NCBI GenBank assembly: GCA_963082975.1
Contig: OY720347.1
Span: 30,397,398-30,461,397, forward strand
Reading direction: 5' to 3'
Origin: Labia minor
Taxonomy: Eukaryota > Arthropoda > Insecta > Dermaptera > Spongiphoridae
Length of the DNA: 64,000 bases
In this document: positions 10,671 to 21,945 of the stretch, one piece after another
How the letters are laid out: each line of letters starts with the position of its first letter
Position numbering within the stretch: position 1 is the stretch's first letter
Made by a program: the position numbers and the translations under genes
Notes under the pieces: generated by a model
Seen by the model: the letters and a program-made list of their open reading frames with translations, nothing else
Databases searched by the model: none
What the model was told of the DNA's origin: nothing

Positions 10671-11989
10671 AAAATTATAAAGGATGTCTCGGTCGCCGTG
10701 TGAAAATTTGTTTTAAGAAATTAATTAACAAAACGCCATCAAAACAATTTATTATTTTTAATGTAAAAATCATTCAAATGTATGAGTGGTATATTAGAAT
10801 GAAATAAAAGATTATAAAATAGTTAGTTATATGTCCGCGTACATAAACATTTTCTCTTGTACGTGATCAGATCACACAATTGGAATAGTTTAACTTAGAA
10901 TTCTATTTTCACAAACTTTGGTTACTTTTAATTGCATACCTCACCACTTGTTAACAAAAGAAATTTGGAAAAAAAGGAAAAAATAATAAAAACAATTCGT
11001 ACCTGCAACTTAAATTATTATAAACAAGCTGTCTTGGAGACAGATAGTTTAGTATTGGGTTAATGTTAGACAAGATATAGTCAGTAGAGTTGACATAGAG
11101 ACAGAATGCAGTAGAGTCGTGATTCCTCGATACTCATTCCCCCCTTTCGGCCATTTAACGATTGTATTTAATTTCACAAATAAATTCTTTTCTTGAACCA
11201 AATAAATAAATCGCTTTTTATTCTAATTATATAATTGCCACAGTCGGTAATTAATTAATATATACTAATTATATAATTATATTAAATTTTAATAACTAAG
11301 ATTTGTATATAATTAAATATATTTTATATGAAATAATTATTAGTTTTATAATTTTTTATATAATTATATAAAAAATAGGTGTTTAATATATTAATATTAT
11401 TTATATGTATGTATATATGATTATATAAATAGAAACTGATATATAAATTTAAAAAATAAGTTAGGAGAGTATATTTGCAAAGAATGAGGAAAAAAGAAGA
11501 AACATATTCCTGGAAGAGATATAGATTCTAAACTATGTATTAATTAACCTGTCAGGTGGGCTAGAAATAATAAAGACCAAAATAACAGGGTGAATAAAGT
11601 ACAAAAAGCTAAATAAGTGAGCAAACGCTGTAGGGGAGAATAAACGGGTAGATCATATCTTGAAACAGTGAGAATTTTAGATATTAATTTATTTTTATTC
11701 ATAATAAAATAATAAACATAATTTTTTGAATAAAGCATATATAAAATATTTAAATGAAAAGACCATTTAAGATTTAAAAAATAAATTCTTTAGTTTTAAA
11801 AATTTAAAAAATATTTTTGGGTGAGAAAGCAGCTAGATTTTTTTTTCATTTAACCACGAGGCCATTAATTATTTTTATTTGTTTTACTATAATATTCTAT
11901 ATAGAATCATAGAAATATAGAATATTTACAGATGTTATATATAATATAGATATTATTCATAAAAAATGTAAATGAATAATATTGAATAT
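10671..11989. other. AT-rich spacer, nothing recognised
   Basis: AT-rich sequence flanking the first LTR retroelement. Short frames (for example 11544-11738, minus) have no recognisable motif. Confidence 0.4.
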
Positions 11990-12733
11990 TGTAAGGGGAG
12001 CCCCACGTTGGGTGCCAATTTGTAAGGGGGGGAGGCCCACAGTGGATGCCAACAGGCCCCTTACAAGGAGGAGGGAAGAAGGGGGAGAGAAGGGAGGGAA
12101 AATGTGATAGAAGAGAGAAGAGGGGAAATGGGAGAGGGAAAAAATGGATCTTATGTGGAGAGGGAAAAAAAGGAGTTTAAGGTCTCCACAGGTAAACAGG
12201 TGGATATCTTCTTGAAGGGGGAAAAAATTACCCGCAGCTGCAGAGAACAAACTACCTTTCCTCCAATGGTCCAGCAGAGATGAAGGTTAAATGGGCGCCA
12301 TGCTATACTCAGAGGTAAAGCAGATTTTAATGAGACTGGTCAATAAGGATGTAGTTTAAGTTAAATTGAAAAACGGTTGTTTAAAAGAAAATGTATAATT
12401 ATAAGAAATATTATATTACTTCTCCACCATGGGAGTCAAAGAAAATGTATAATTATAAGAAATATTATATTACTTCTCCACCATGGGAGTCAAAGAAAAT
12501 GTATAATTATAAGAAATATTATATTACTTCTCCACCATGGGAGTCACAAAGGATCCATCCAACATGGAGGATCATCAAAACACGTCTTTACACAAAGAAC
12601 GTGGAGATCATACTGGCTATATAATGCCAAGTCACCAACCGTCGTCGGAATCCCCTAGACGTTGCCATTCAGTCATGCAACAGCGCCTGGGGTGACTTTG
12701 TCATATATATATAATAAATATACATCCGTTACA
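11990..12733 (-). repeat. 3' LTR of the Ty3-like element
   Basis: Same length as the 5' LTR (15363-16106) and identical by eye. It holds three direct copies of a 54-bp unit (about 12385-12546), a purine-rich block (12060-12180), and at its right edge a TATATATA stretch. Its left 31 bases (11990-12020) contain a PBS-like sequence between two TGTAAGGGG motifs. The three plus-strand 'proteins' readable here are only shadows of the 18-codon repeat. Confidence 0.9.
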
Positions 12734-12745
12734 TCCTCCCCCTCT
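12734..12745 (-). other. Polypurine tract of the Ty3-like element
   Basis: Minus strand AGAGGGGGAGGA lies directly against the TGTAACGG start of the 3' LTR. This is where plus-strand DNA synthesis is primed in LTR elements. Confidence 0.85.
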
Positions 12746-12799
12746 GACTCCTGAAGAAGTCCCAACGAAGGAGTCAGAAAAAGAGAAAAGCGAAAAACA

Positions 12800-13082
12800 A
12801 TATTTAATAATACAAAAAAAAAAAATAATTCATAAAGATTAAAGAAAAGGATATAATAATTCTTAATACTTAACTAAACAATTAATAATATAAAAAAAAA
12901 AGTTCACAAAAATCAAAGAAAAATATACAATAATCTTAATAATTAATTAAACAATTAATAATATAAAAAAGTTCACAAAAATCAAAGAAAAATATACATA
13001 TATCTTAATAATTAATTAAACAATTAATAATATAAAAAAAATTCACAAAAATCAAAGAAAAATATACAATAGTTCTTAATAA
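12800..13082 (-). repeat. Minisatellite of about 70 bp in about four copies, between gag-protease ORF and 3' LTR
   Basis: Units share TTCACAAAAATCAAAGAAAA and AACAATTAATAATATAAAA, with small length changes in the A runs. The first unit (about 12800-12895) is the most diverged. It fills the space where pol would normally lie. Confidence 0.8.
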
Positions 13083-14843
13083 TTAATTAGAGTCACCCTT
13101 TCGAGGTCGACCTCTCTTTTTAGGAATATATCTCCTATACCAAGAGCAAGTTTGTATAGGAAATGACAATTGTTGAAGATTTTTATCATTGCAATTCTTA
13201 TTTTTTAATTGCTTAGATTCGATTCTTTCATTTATAAATTTCAAATTATTTGCGAATCTCTTTAGATAAGGGGTGATTTCTGGGACGAAGTTGTCATTGT
13301 AAATCACCTGTCCATTTATGTGCTCACCAAAAGGTGTAGGCTCTCCCCCTGCAGTAAAGATATTATTGCATTCGTTCAATAATGGATTCGATTTCTGCTT
13401 TTGGGAGACGTTTAACATTTTGTTAGTAATTAAAATATTCGATAAATAATGAATTTTGTGAGGTTCAGAGGCGATAAGTGGTTCCTCTTTCTCAAAGGGG
13501 TATTTTAATTTCATTCCATTATTAAAATACCACTGGTTAGAGCAAAGATCAATAATTAATCTTGCCTGTTTTAAAAAATCATTTCCCAATAAGGTTCTGG
13601 GGATTTTTTGATTTTGAAAAAACATCAGCCTGGTGGGCACTATTTTATTTTTAATATTTATAGGTAATTCAATTAAATCTACTTGATGCTCTTGGCTAGA
13701 GCCATCAGCTAAACTAATAGTTATTGATTTATTATAAAATGTAACATTTTTATTTTTTAAAATATTATATAATTTTTCACTCCCTATGGAATGAGAGGCA
13801 CCAGAGTCAGCACATGCCGTACCCGTGGCATCGCCTATTTGAATGGGGAGGAGAGGGAGAAATCCTTTTTGTTCATTTGAAGATATTTTGATAGTATTAC
13901 TAAAATTAAAAGTAGGATCTACTTTATTAGTTTTTAATTGGGGATTGCAATCAGTGCATTTGGGCTTAATAGTACCTATTTTCCCACATCCATAACATTT
14001 TTTTACATTTTTAACAGGTTTCTCCATAGAAACGGTATCAGTGCCACGGGGGGCTACTTTATTTACAATTTTGCCATCCGTATTTCGGAGGTTGTCATAA
14101 TTTTCAAGTTTTTTTATTAATTCAAGAGGCTTATTTAATGTTTCCCATTCATCTAAAAAGTGCTCACGACATTGTGATGACACGTGAGTTTTTAATTGAT
14201 TTGTAATAATTAAATCCTTTAATGCCTCGAAGTTATTGATATTCAATTCCTTTATCCATGATTCAAAATGAACCAATAAGCTATGATAGAAATCAGTCCA
14301 CGTGTGAGTGGGACATTTTTTACTGTTGTAAAATAATTGACGCATCTTTTCTTTAGTGATTTTAAATCTTTGCATCAAAAGGGTTTTAATATAATTAAAA
14401 TCCATTAAATTTTTATCCGATTCTCTATATAACAACCTTACTAGGTCTAAAGGGAGGGTTGTAGATAAATAAGATACCCAATTTTCTTGAGGTATTTTAA
14501 AAAAATTCATCTGTCTTTCAAAGACCATTAAGTATGAATTAATATCATCATTTTTATTAAGTTTTGGGAGGCGATTGGCTAAATCTATTTGGGGAAAGGG
14601 GGCTCCTACAGGTGGAGGGTTGTGATGAGGTGAGTTAAGTCTAATTTTTTCTAACTCTAGCCTTTCAACTCTCTGTTCTACAATAGAATTGAGGATACCC
14701 TGAGCTATCTCATGATCAAAATCATCATGTGCTAATAAAGCATCTTTAATTTGAATAATTTTCATTGAATTATTAATTTCAATGCCCAATTCATCAGCCA
14801 AAACTATTAAATCCTCCTTACGTGCTCTAGTGAGGAAAGCCAT
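13083..14843 (-). CDS. Gag-retropepsin polyprotein fused to out-of-order pol scraps
   Basis: 586 residues, starting at an ATG soon after the leader. Residues 1-60 are a charged helical N-terminus (RKEDLIVLADELGI) typical of arthropod Ty3-type Gag. Residues 90-250 resemble the SCAN-like capsid region (RLPKLNKNDDINSYLMVFER onward). The zinc knuckle at 283-296 is CYGCGKIGTIKPKC, with Thr where the CCHC box normally has His. The retropepsin has the active site DSGAS at 346-350 and the downstream motif RTLLGNDFL at 416-424. Residues 486-510 (IFTAGGEPTPFGEHING) look like the stretch just before RT. They are followed by an integrase C-terminal-like piece (521-550), an RT-thumb-like motif CSWYRRYIP (566-574), and a basic AT-hook-like end KKRGRPRK. 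RT, RNase H and integrase catalytic cores are missing. The order of the scraps suggests rearrangement; family identity is clear, and the fine matching of the scraps is inference. Confidence 0.88.
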   Translation of the reverse strand: MAFLTRARKEDLIVLADELGIEINNSMKIIQIKDALLAHDDFDHEIAQGILNSIVEQRVERLELEKIRLNSPHHNPPPVGAPFPQIDLANRLPKLNKNDDINSYLMVFERQMNFFKIPQENWVSYLSTTLPLDLVRLLYRESDKNLMDFNYIKTLLMQRFKITKEKMRQLFYNSKKCPTHTWTDFYHSLLVHFESWIKELNINNFEALKDLIITNQLKTHVSSQCREHFLDEWETLNKPLELIKKLENYDNLRNTDGKIVNKVAPRGTDTVSMEKPVKNVKKCYGCGKIGTIKPKCTDCNPQLKTNKVDPTFNFSNTIKISSNEQKGFLPLLPIQIGDATGTACADSGASHSIGSEKLYNILKNKNVTFYNKSITISLADGSSQEHQVDLIELPINIKNKIVPTRLMFFQNQKIPRTLLGNDFLKQARLIIDLCSNQWYFNNGMKLKYPFEKEEPLIASEPHKIHYLSNILITNKMLNVSQKQKSNPLLNECNNIFTAGGEPTPFGEHINGQVIYNDNFVPEITPYLKRFANNLKFINERIESKQLKNKNCNDKNLQQLSFPIQTCSWYRRYIPKKRGRPRKGDSN

Positions 14844-15289
14844 TTCTTAACAATAAATTATATACCACAATATACTACTAATTATAATAATTAATTAATT
14901 GTATGTAAAAAAACTATAATATAAAAATAAAAATATATAAATTGAATATTAAATTAAATAAATCCTAATAACTAAATAATAAATAAATACAATGAAAGTA
15001 AAAATAAAAAATAATAATAATAATAATACAATGTCAATGTAACTGAGAAAGAGAGAAAAAAAAATTCAATTCTCAAACAAAGTATAAATAATAGAAAGGA
15101 AAAAAAGTTTGTTTTTTTTTTTGAAAATAAAAAAAAATCGTAGGTTTTAAAACCAAAAGAAAAAAAAATATATATAAATGTACTTAAGTGTGGTTGTTCC
15201 TTAGGGCGAGTGTCACCATATGGTTGATTAATATTCACAAATTATTTGCACTAATATCACTTATTGCCTTCACAGGGGTGGGGAAAACA

Positions 15290-15390
15290 GGCCTCGACGT
15301 TGGGCGTCAATTTGTAAGGGGAGGGGGTGGGGAAAACAGAGCCCCGACGTTGGGCGTCAATTTGTAAGGGGAGCCCCACGTTGGGTGCCA
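15290..15390 (-). other. Triple tandem tRNA-Lys-type primer-binding sites
   Basis: The first site (15371-15390) reads GAGCCCCACGTTGGGTGCCA on the plus strand and differs by one base from the 3' end of arthropod tRNA-Lys with its CCA. On the minus strand it starts TGG three bases after a CA terminus at 15394. Two further copies at about 15340-15360 and 15290-15311 keep ACGTTGGGCGTCAA, each followed by TTGTAAGGGGAG. So PBS plus LTR edge is iterated three times, with GGGGTGGGGAAAACAG between the inner copies. Confidence 0.85.
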
Positions 15391-16106
15391 ATTTGTAAGG
15401 GGGGGAGGCCCACAGTGGATGCCAACAGGCCCCTTACAAGGAGGAGGGAAGAAGGGGGAGAGAAGGGAGGGAAAATGTGATAGAAGAGAGAAGAGGGGAA
15501 ATGGGAGAGGGAAAAAATGGATCTTATGTGGAGAGGGAAAAAAAGGAGTTTAAGGTCTCCACAGGTAAACAGGTGGATATCTTCTTGAAGGGGGAAAAAA
15601 TTACCCGCAGCTGCAGAGAACAAACTACCTTTCCTCCAATGGTCCAGCAGAGATGAAGGTTAAATGGGCGCCATGCTATACTCAGAGGTAAAGCAGATTT
15701 TAATGAGACTGGTCAATAAGGATGTAGTTTAAGTTAAATTGAAAAACGGTTGTTTAAAAGAAAATGTATAATTATAAGAAATATTATATTACTTCTCCAC
15801 CATGGGAGTCAAAGAAAATGTATAATTATAAGAAATATTATATTACTTCTCCACCATGGGAGTCAAAGAAAATGTATAATTATAAGAAATATTATATTAC
15901 TTCTCCACCATGGGAGTCACAAAGGATCCATCCAACATGGAGGATCATCAAAACACGTCTTTACACAAAGAACGTGGAGATCATACTGGCTATATAATGC
16001 CAAGTCACCAACCGTCGTCGGAATCCCCTAGACGTTGCCATTCAGTCATGCAACAGCGCCTGGGGTGACTTTGTCATATATATATAATAAATATACATCC
16101 GTTACA
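15363..16106 (-). repeat. 5' LTR of the Ty3-like element
   Basis: Same 744-bp sequence as 11990-12733. The 54-bp unit is repeated three times at about 15758-15919. If the LTR is taken to end at 15394, the remaining 31 bases (15363-15393) are a PBS copy that has become part of the repeated LTR. Confidence 0.9.
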
Positions 16107-16682
16107 ATATTTGAATAAATATGGAATATATTGGAAAAATAACATTTAAGAATTTCACTATGGGAAATAAAAAAAATCAAAGAATATCCCGCATTTCCGA
16201 ATCCATGGAATGGAATGCGCATCCAGCATGCCACTGTATCACATTTTATATCCATTTTTCCAATAAATATTTATATCAATACAATCTTTTTTTATAAATA
16301 ATATTTTATAAAACTAAGATAATAGTTATATTAAAATTTGTTCAGTACACAAAATTCATGATATTGATATTATAGAAAATATTGATAAATAAAAACAGAA
16401 AAAAATTTTAAAAAGAAATTCAGAGGAGATTAAATAGAATGTTGGCTTAACTTAATGGAATGCTGAGTTAACCGGGTAAATAAATTCACTTTTATTTATT
16501 TTTAGTTTTAGTTAAATTAGACTTTTTATCTATTTATGGATCTCTATAGTCTCTTTAGAAACAGATCATTGACTAACTAGATAATTTTGTGAAAATTACT
16601 ATATATTTTTTTAAAATGAAATATCGTGCAAAATCCCATACATACTTAATATAAATATTTGAATGTTATAAAAAAAGTGGTC
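16107..16682. other. AT-rich spacer, nothing recognised
   Basis: No gene, RNA or transposon terminus seen in this AT-rich stretch. Confidence 0.4.
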
Positions 16683-16960
16683 CTTAGGGGACGAGATTAG
16701 TTTCAGAGTATTTGAAGGATGCTTCGTAGAATTTATGATCCGAAAAAGATCAATTCTCAAGGGAATGGAGGGAGAATATATAATGATGAATTATATAGGC
16801 ACTATGAATCCTCAAACATAGCCAGAATTTTAAAGTTGAAAAGGTTGTGATCACACAGACATATGGATCGAATGGGTGAGGGTAAAATAGAGAAAAAATT
16901 TATTTATAGGGAAACCGATAGGTAAAAGACACCTGGGGTTAATATAAAGATAATATAAGA
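16683..16960 (+). pseudogene. LINE ORF2 C-terminal remnant
   Basis: Broken frames read RVFE, then MLRRIYDPKK, then GRIYNDELYRHYESSNIA and ARILKLKRL. This is the order seen after the RT domain in many LINE ORF2 proteins: a VFER..LR.IYGP motif, an E.Y..Y segment, and K..RL.W.GH. Frameshifts and stops interrupt it. The 3' end typical of the other two LINE copies here is absent, so it may be a different family. Confidence 0.6.
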
Positions 16961-17164
16961 GCTTTAAATAAAGAGTCTTTAGGATAGTTAAAGAAATGAG
17001 GCTGGTGGGACTAAGAACTTGTGAGTTCAGTAGTATTAGTTTTTTTTAAATAAATAAAAAATAATAATAAATAAACACAAAAATTTATTTATATTAGTTT
17101 TTACTTTAATTTTAATTTAATTTTATAACATTAAAATATTTAATTATGATATATGTATGTATAT

Positions 17165-17430
17165 TCCTTAAATACGCCATGCTTGACTTTGGGGTCAAGT
17201 CCCAGGTTGGCCAGGGAATCTCTTTCTGGCTTTAGTTAAAATGAACGTGAACTACCTAATCTATGTAATCAAAATTGGAAAGTTACATGAAAGAAGGAAA
17301 AGTCTCCAGAAAAACAAAATAATGATTAAGAGGATCCGTGGTACTGATCATACAACCCTTTTACTTTTCTCAAGCGGCAATTGAGTTGATATGCGCTGTT
17401 CTTTCATAAGTTGTCTAAAAGTCAGAGGTT
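17165..17430 (+). repeat. Family H dispersed repeat (SINE-like), copy 1
   Basis: Starts near a tRNA T-arm-like stretch GGGGTCAAGTCCCAGG, which fits the pol III B-box pattern. It continues with TTGGCCAGGGAATCT, ATCAAAATTGG, GAGGATCCGTGGTACTGATC and CAAGCGGCAATTGAGTTG. The same order is seen at 20860 and 45560. No clear A box. Confidence 0.45.
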
Positions 17431-18625
17431 ATATATATATATATAGATACTTGCATATAATAATATTTTTAATCCTTAATTTAATATGCTTTATAAATTG
17501 AATCATAAATATTCACATGTATATATACGTTTTCCATGAATTAAGACGACAATAATTTTTCTAACGAAAAGAGTAAAGGAAAGGGAATGGATAAAAAAAT
17601 GAAAACAATCTCATTTTATTTATTTATTTTTCTTGTTTCCTAAGTGGAGATGTTTAAAGTTTGAAAGTGTAACACAGCAGTGACATGTCTAAAAGGATCG
17701 AGCACGTACATAAAAATAAATATAAGACGAAAGTTTAAATATACGAATAAGCATATTATTTATTATTTTAAAGGAAATATTTATTAATGAAATTCAGAAA
17801 TTCTTTTTTTTAAGACACTAAACTATTCTTTCCAGACGAGAAACATCAATAAATATACTATAATTAAATGATAAATGAATAAATTAAATGGTAATATATG
17901 GTATATTCAATAAATGAAAGAAGGCATGTTATATAATTGGAGCATTTTAAAAGGAAACTTACTCAACTCTACATTTTAAATATTAAAATTAAATATAAAG
18001 AAATATAAAATAGTATTAAAAATATATTATAATAATATAGATGTGCATGTCTTTCGTTAGAAAGGTCATGATTTGTTCAATTTTAATTTTTCTAATATTT
18101 ATATTTATAATGTGATAATTTTTTTAATTAATTAAAATTAAAATAAGACAAAATATTTTCCTTCAGCTTAGTCTCCCTTCGAGTTAGGATATTGAACAAA
18201 TAAAATATGTAAAACAAGAAAAGCAATTACGATTATAAATTAAAAATTCTTGAATAAGTGAAAAATATTTGAATTCATTTTAAATATGAGGCGGAAAAAA
18301 AAATAAAGCAAAAAGACCGTTTTCATTAGCTCATATTATATTCATTTTTTTAATTATTTGCATAGATATTGGTTATTATTTAGATTATTAATGTAAGAAT
18401 ATAGAATTTTCTTTTATTCTAAAATTAATTTATTGGAAGGCGAACGATACACTTGATTGAATTATAAACAAATAGCTGTTAAGAGCAATGAAGACCACAA
18501 GATCAAAGATGTTAAAGTTATAAATTTCCATCAAAATATTTGTCTAATATAGAAAATCTCATACGTTTCAGTTAATATATCATTATATTTTTCTTATATA
18601 ATATAAATATAATAAAATAAAAATC
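17431..18625. other. AT-rich spacer, nothing recognised
   Basis: AT-rich with a short AT-dinucleotide run near 17433. No gene seen. Confidence 0.4.
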
Positions 18626-19250
18626 GGGAGTGTCCTCCCCTAGACTTTCCCGCATATAAATAGGTAATTAGGTTATTATTATTATGTTTTAACAACAATA
18701 AAAATAACAAACTAATTAATTTAAATTATAAAGTAAAATGGTTTAACACTATTATATATATTTATAATTTACACCTAACACTACTTGTATAGGTAAAATG
18801 TCTCTTCCGGTAGTCAGATCATGATGAAATTTGGTATCTGAATTTTTTTCATATTTTTAAATCTAAATACAAAATAGGAAGCAAATATCTTGAAGCAAAC
18901 TGGTACTTTACTTGAAAGGTAAACGCAACCAGTGTAGGCAAAGTACCACTTCCGGTTAACCGATTTTGACGAAATTTTGATAGAAATCTACAAACTGTGA
19001 ATAATATCGATGTACCAAATTTCGAAGTCCTAGCTTTATTAGTTTCTGAGTAAATTTGCTCACAGACAAACATTACATAAATCCATACATCCATATATCC
19101 ATACATTCACACACACACACAGACATAATTCGAAAAATGGTATTTTCCGACTCGGGGAGGTCTAAAACGTCAAGATCTATCGAAATCTCGAAGTCGAAAT
19201 TTTTGACGATTCCAATACTTCACTTATATACGAAGTATGCGGGAAAGTAA
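18626..19250 (+). mobile_element. HINE-like element, family B copy 2
   Basis: Same structure as 10064-10670: head GGGAGTGTCCTCCC, ACTTTCCCGCATA at 18644-18656 and its inverted partner TATGCGGGAAAGT at 19236-19248. The pre-terminal hairpin ATACTTC / GAAGTAT and a CATA/CACA simple tract (about 19068-19122) are present. The two copies are highly similar along their full length, so the family was active fairly recently. Confidence 0.8.
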
Positions 19251-20859
19251 AAATGAACAATAGTCTCAAGTGGACCCAAAGTACATACATCTAACTCTTG
19301 CTAATTAAACAAAATAATTGTTAATTGTATAAATTATAATATTGTTATATAGATAACGATATTAATTATTATTTTTTACCCGAAAAATAGGAGTATGAAA
19401 GATATAGGTTTTGTGTGTGGGGTGAGTTAATTTAAATAAATCTTCTTCTGATTTTGAACTTCACTCCTTTCAATCTTTCATACAACCGAAAAGTGTGTTC
19501 CTTATAACTATTAAATCTACACAGAAACACTTTGGTTTCACTTAGGTCCTGGGACTAATTTCAAAGTCACTTGTATTATAAGGGATAATAAATTTCAGGT
19601 GTGGAATTTGCTCGATTATATACCATATATATATTTGTATATTAAAATGATATATTGTTTTATAATATTTAAAGTATATTATATAAATATTTAAAAGGAG
19701 CAAAATAAATAAATAAAGGTTATTTTTATATATGAAGTTTGTATCGATTGTACAAATGTTTTAGGTAGTCATGTTAAAATAATTCGCAATTCGTCATTCA
19801 CCACTTGGTTGAATCAACAACTCGATGTAAAAGTATCGAAATTGGAGCTGAAATGTTTAGAGACGGAGTAAAATCAACATGGCAATTTGTGGAAGAGAAT
19901 AAATATTGTTCATTGTATAGTAGCTACCCTTTTTGAGGTGAGAGTAAAGTACAATTTGTAGGCCAAATAGCAAGAGCTCCATCATTATCGTCGTCTCATA
20001 TATTAATTCAAGTTCGTTTTATAATACAAAACTCACATAGTTTTAATCAAGAATTCTTTTTTAATGGAATATCAGAAAATCCTTGCGATACCTAACGTAA
20101 TTGAATTGTCCTCCTTTTTATCAAGAAAAAGTTTTAAAGAAAATTAAAAGGAAGAAAATCCTCTTCCACTAGAAAAAACATTTAAGCCAACAACATTCCT
20201 ACTAAACTTGAAAATAAATTCCTTTAGATTCGAGAGTTGATTTTCTATTTTCTATATGCTGAATATTCTTTATGTCTATTATTGATAATATTAAAAAAAA
20301 GAAATATAAATAAAATTAGAAAATAAATAGAAATTCATATTAATATAGCCTAAAAACGTTATATTTTTGTTTTTGTTTTAATTCTTATTTTATTTAAAAT
20401 TTTTAAATTTATTCTTAAAATCCCTATATATTTGTGATATTTTCAATTAAAATTAAAAAAAATCTTATTTTTAAAGGTTAGAGATGGAGGAGGAGGTTTA
20501 TTCCATGTTAATTTTTTTTTTCTTTTCATTTTAATTGAAAATATATTCAATCAATAAAAAGAGTTTAAAATAAAGCATTTAAATTACAAAAAGGAAATAG
20601 AAATTCAAGGTACCTATAAATAAATCATCTTATCAACGATCTAGAAAATAATAACAATAAAAAAAAATATATATTTATAAAAAAAATAGTTACACTGATT
20701 GAACAAATTTAACAAAATATTATCGGAATTAGAAGGTGAAATTAATATTAAAAAAATAAAATGAGAAATATTAAAAACCAAAAAAATAAATGAATCTAAA
20801 TTATTTTTATTAACCCTCAAATAAGGTAAGTAAATATTAAAAAGAAGATAATACGCAGA
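19251..20859. other. AT-rich spacer, nothing recognised
   Basis: No motif or terminus recognised; a frame at 20641-20886 (minus) is low complexity. Confidence 0.4.
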
Positions 20860-21085
20860 CTGAGAAGCAACAAGCTTGACAGCCAAACTCGTGGTTCTGA
20901 GTTAAAGTTCCGGGTCTTGCAAGGGAGTCTATAGTAACGAATTGTACTCAACCTCAATGATCACAATGGGAAAAAAAGTAGCGACCTTCGATCAAGAAAA
21001 TCAAGATAAAGGTTGAAAGAATTCGTTGTACTGATTATATATTACTTATACTCTGGTTAAGCGGAAGCCGACTTTAAATTATATT
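20860..21085 (+). repeat. Family H dispersed repeat (SINE-like), copy 2
   Basis: GGTTCTGAGTTAAAGTTCCG near 20893 resembles a decayed tRNA T-arm/B-box. It is followed by GGGTCTTGCAAGGGAGTCT, TCGATCAAGAAAATCAAGAT, GTTGTACTGATTATA and GGTTAAGCGGAAGCCGA. The gene relationship to tRNA is inference. Confidence 0.45.
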
Positions 21086-21269
21086 TTGTTAACATAGTTC
21101 TAGTATAATAATATAAAAAAAAATATATAAAAAATTGTATTTAAATTTTCTTTAGCATATTGTAGATTTAATCAAAAATAAAATTTAATAAGTAGGTATA
21201 TTATTATGGGTTTAATGAAAAAAAAAAAATTTTTATTGTTGATAAAATTTTTCACTTATTTTTAGTGTT

Positions 21270-21760
21270 CATTTAGGTTAGCAATACGTGGTTGTATACC
21301 GTTACGTTAATAAATTAAAAGCGTACGGATGCCGAGAGGAGATATATTCCACGCATGTAATCAACCCTTGGCAGGATCGTTTGGCTCGTTAGAGATCTTC
21401 GCTCTTCCTTGTTCCTTCTCCTTTACTATTTAGCTTTCTGTTCGAATAAACAAGAAACAAACACGAGGCATGTAATGCAATAAACAAGATAAATACAAGG
21501 CCGCGACACTGTCCGCCCAACAACCACAATTCAGGCAAAATCTTGTTCGATGCAATTCAAATATTCGATATGTTTCTAAATAGAATATACTCCGTTTTAT
21601 GTAAAGATACAATTTATTTCTTCGAATAAATGAATAATAAAGAAGGGTGAAGTTTTATTAACGAATACCAGACCTTGTCTTTTACCCTCCCATCGTCTTT
21701 TCGCCAGATTCCAAACATGCTCCAATATTACGGAAATGAAATAGCAACAATGATTTTATC
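21270..21760. other. Balanced-composition island of unknown nature
   Basis: Less AT-rich than its flanks, with no copy elsewhere in the window and no recognisable ORF (the frame at 21430-21612, minus, lacks motifs). AATAAACAAG occurs twice within 50 bases (about 21444 and 21479), a forkhead-like site pair. Possible conserved non-coding or UTR sequence. Confidence 0.28.
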
Positions 21761-21908
21761 AGCCCTAGATTAAATTTTCCATAAATCATTGAATATAAAT
21801 GGATTTCCTTCTTATTCTATCATTCATTTATCATTTTCCAAATGATAATACTAGAATAATTAAGAAAGAAATTGATTAAATAATGGAAATCGGCATTCCA
21901 ACATGAAA

Positions 21909-21945
<37 letters not shown>

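Larger units (their letters stand above)
11990..16106 (-). mobile_element. Young non-autonomous Ty3-like LTR retrotransposon
   Basis: The two direct 744-bp LTRs (11990-12733 and 15363-16106) look identical by eye, including their sub-repeats. The termini are TGTAA..TTACA. The 4-bp flank ATAT is repeated on both sides, although the local sequence is so AT-rich that a 5-bp reading is also possible. Read on the minus strand, the order is 5' LTR, tRNA-Lys PBS (15371-15390), leader, gag-protease ORF (14843-13083), a minisatellite, polypurine tract (12745-12734), 3' LTR. RT, RNase H and integrase cores are absent, so mobility needs enzymes from another element. Matching LTRs and an intact ORF indicate a recent insertion. 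Confidence 0.93.

Noticed and set aside
12377-12658. Plus-strand frames encoding repeated 18-residue units (also at 15750-16031)
   Set aside because: They are shadows of the 54-bp tandem repeat inside the LTRs, on the strand opposite to the element's ORF.
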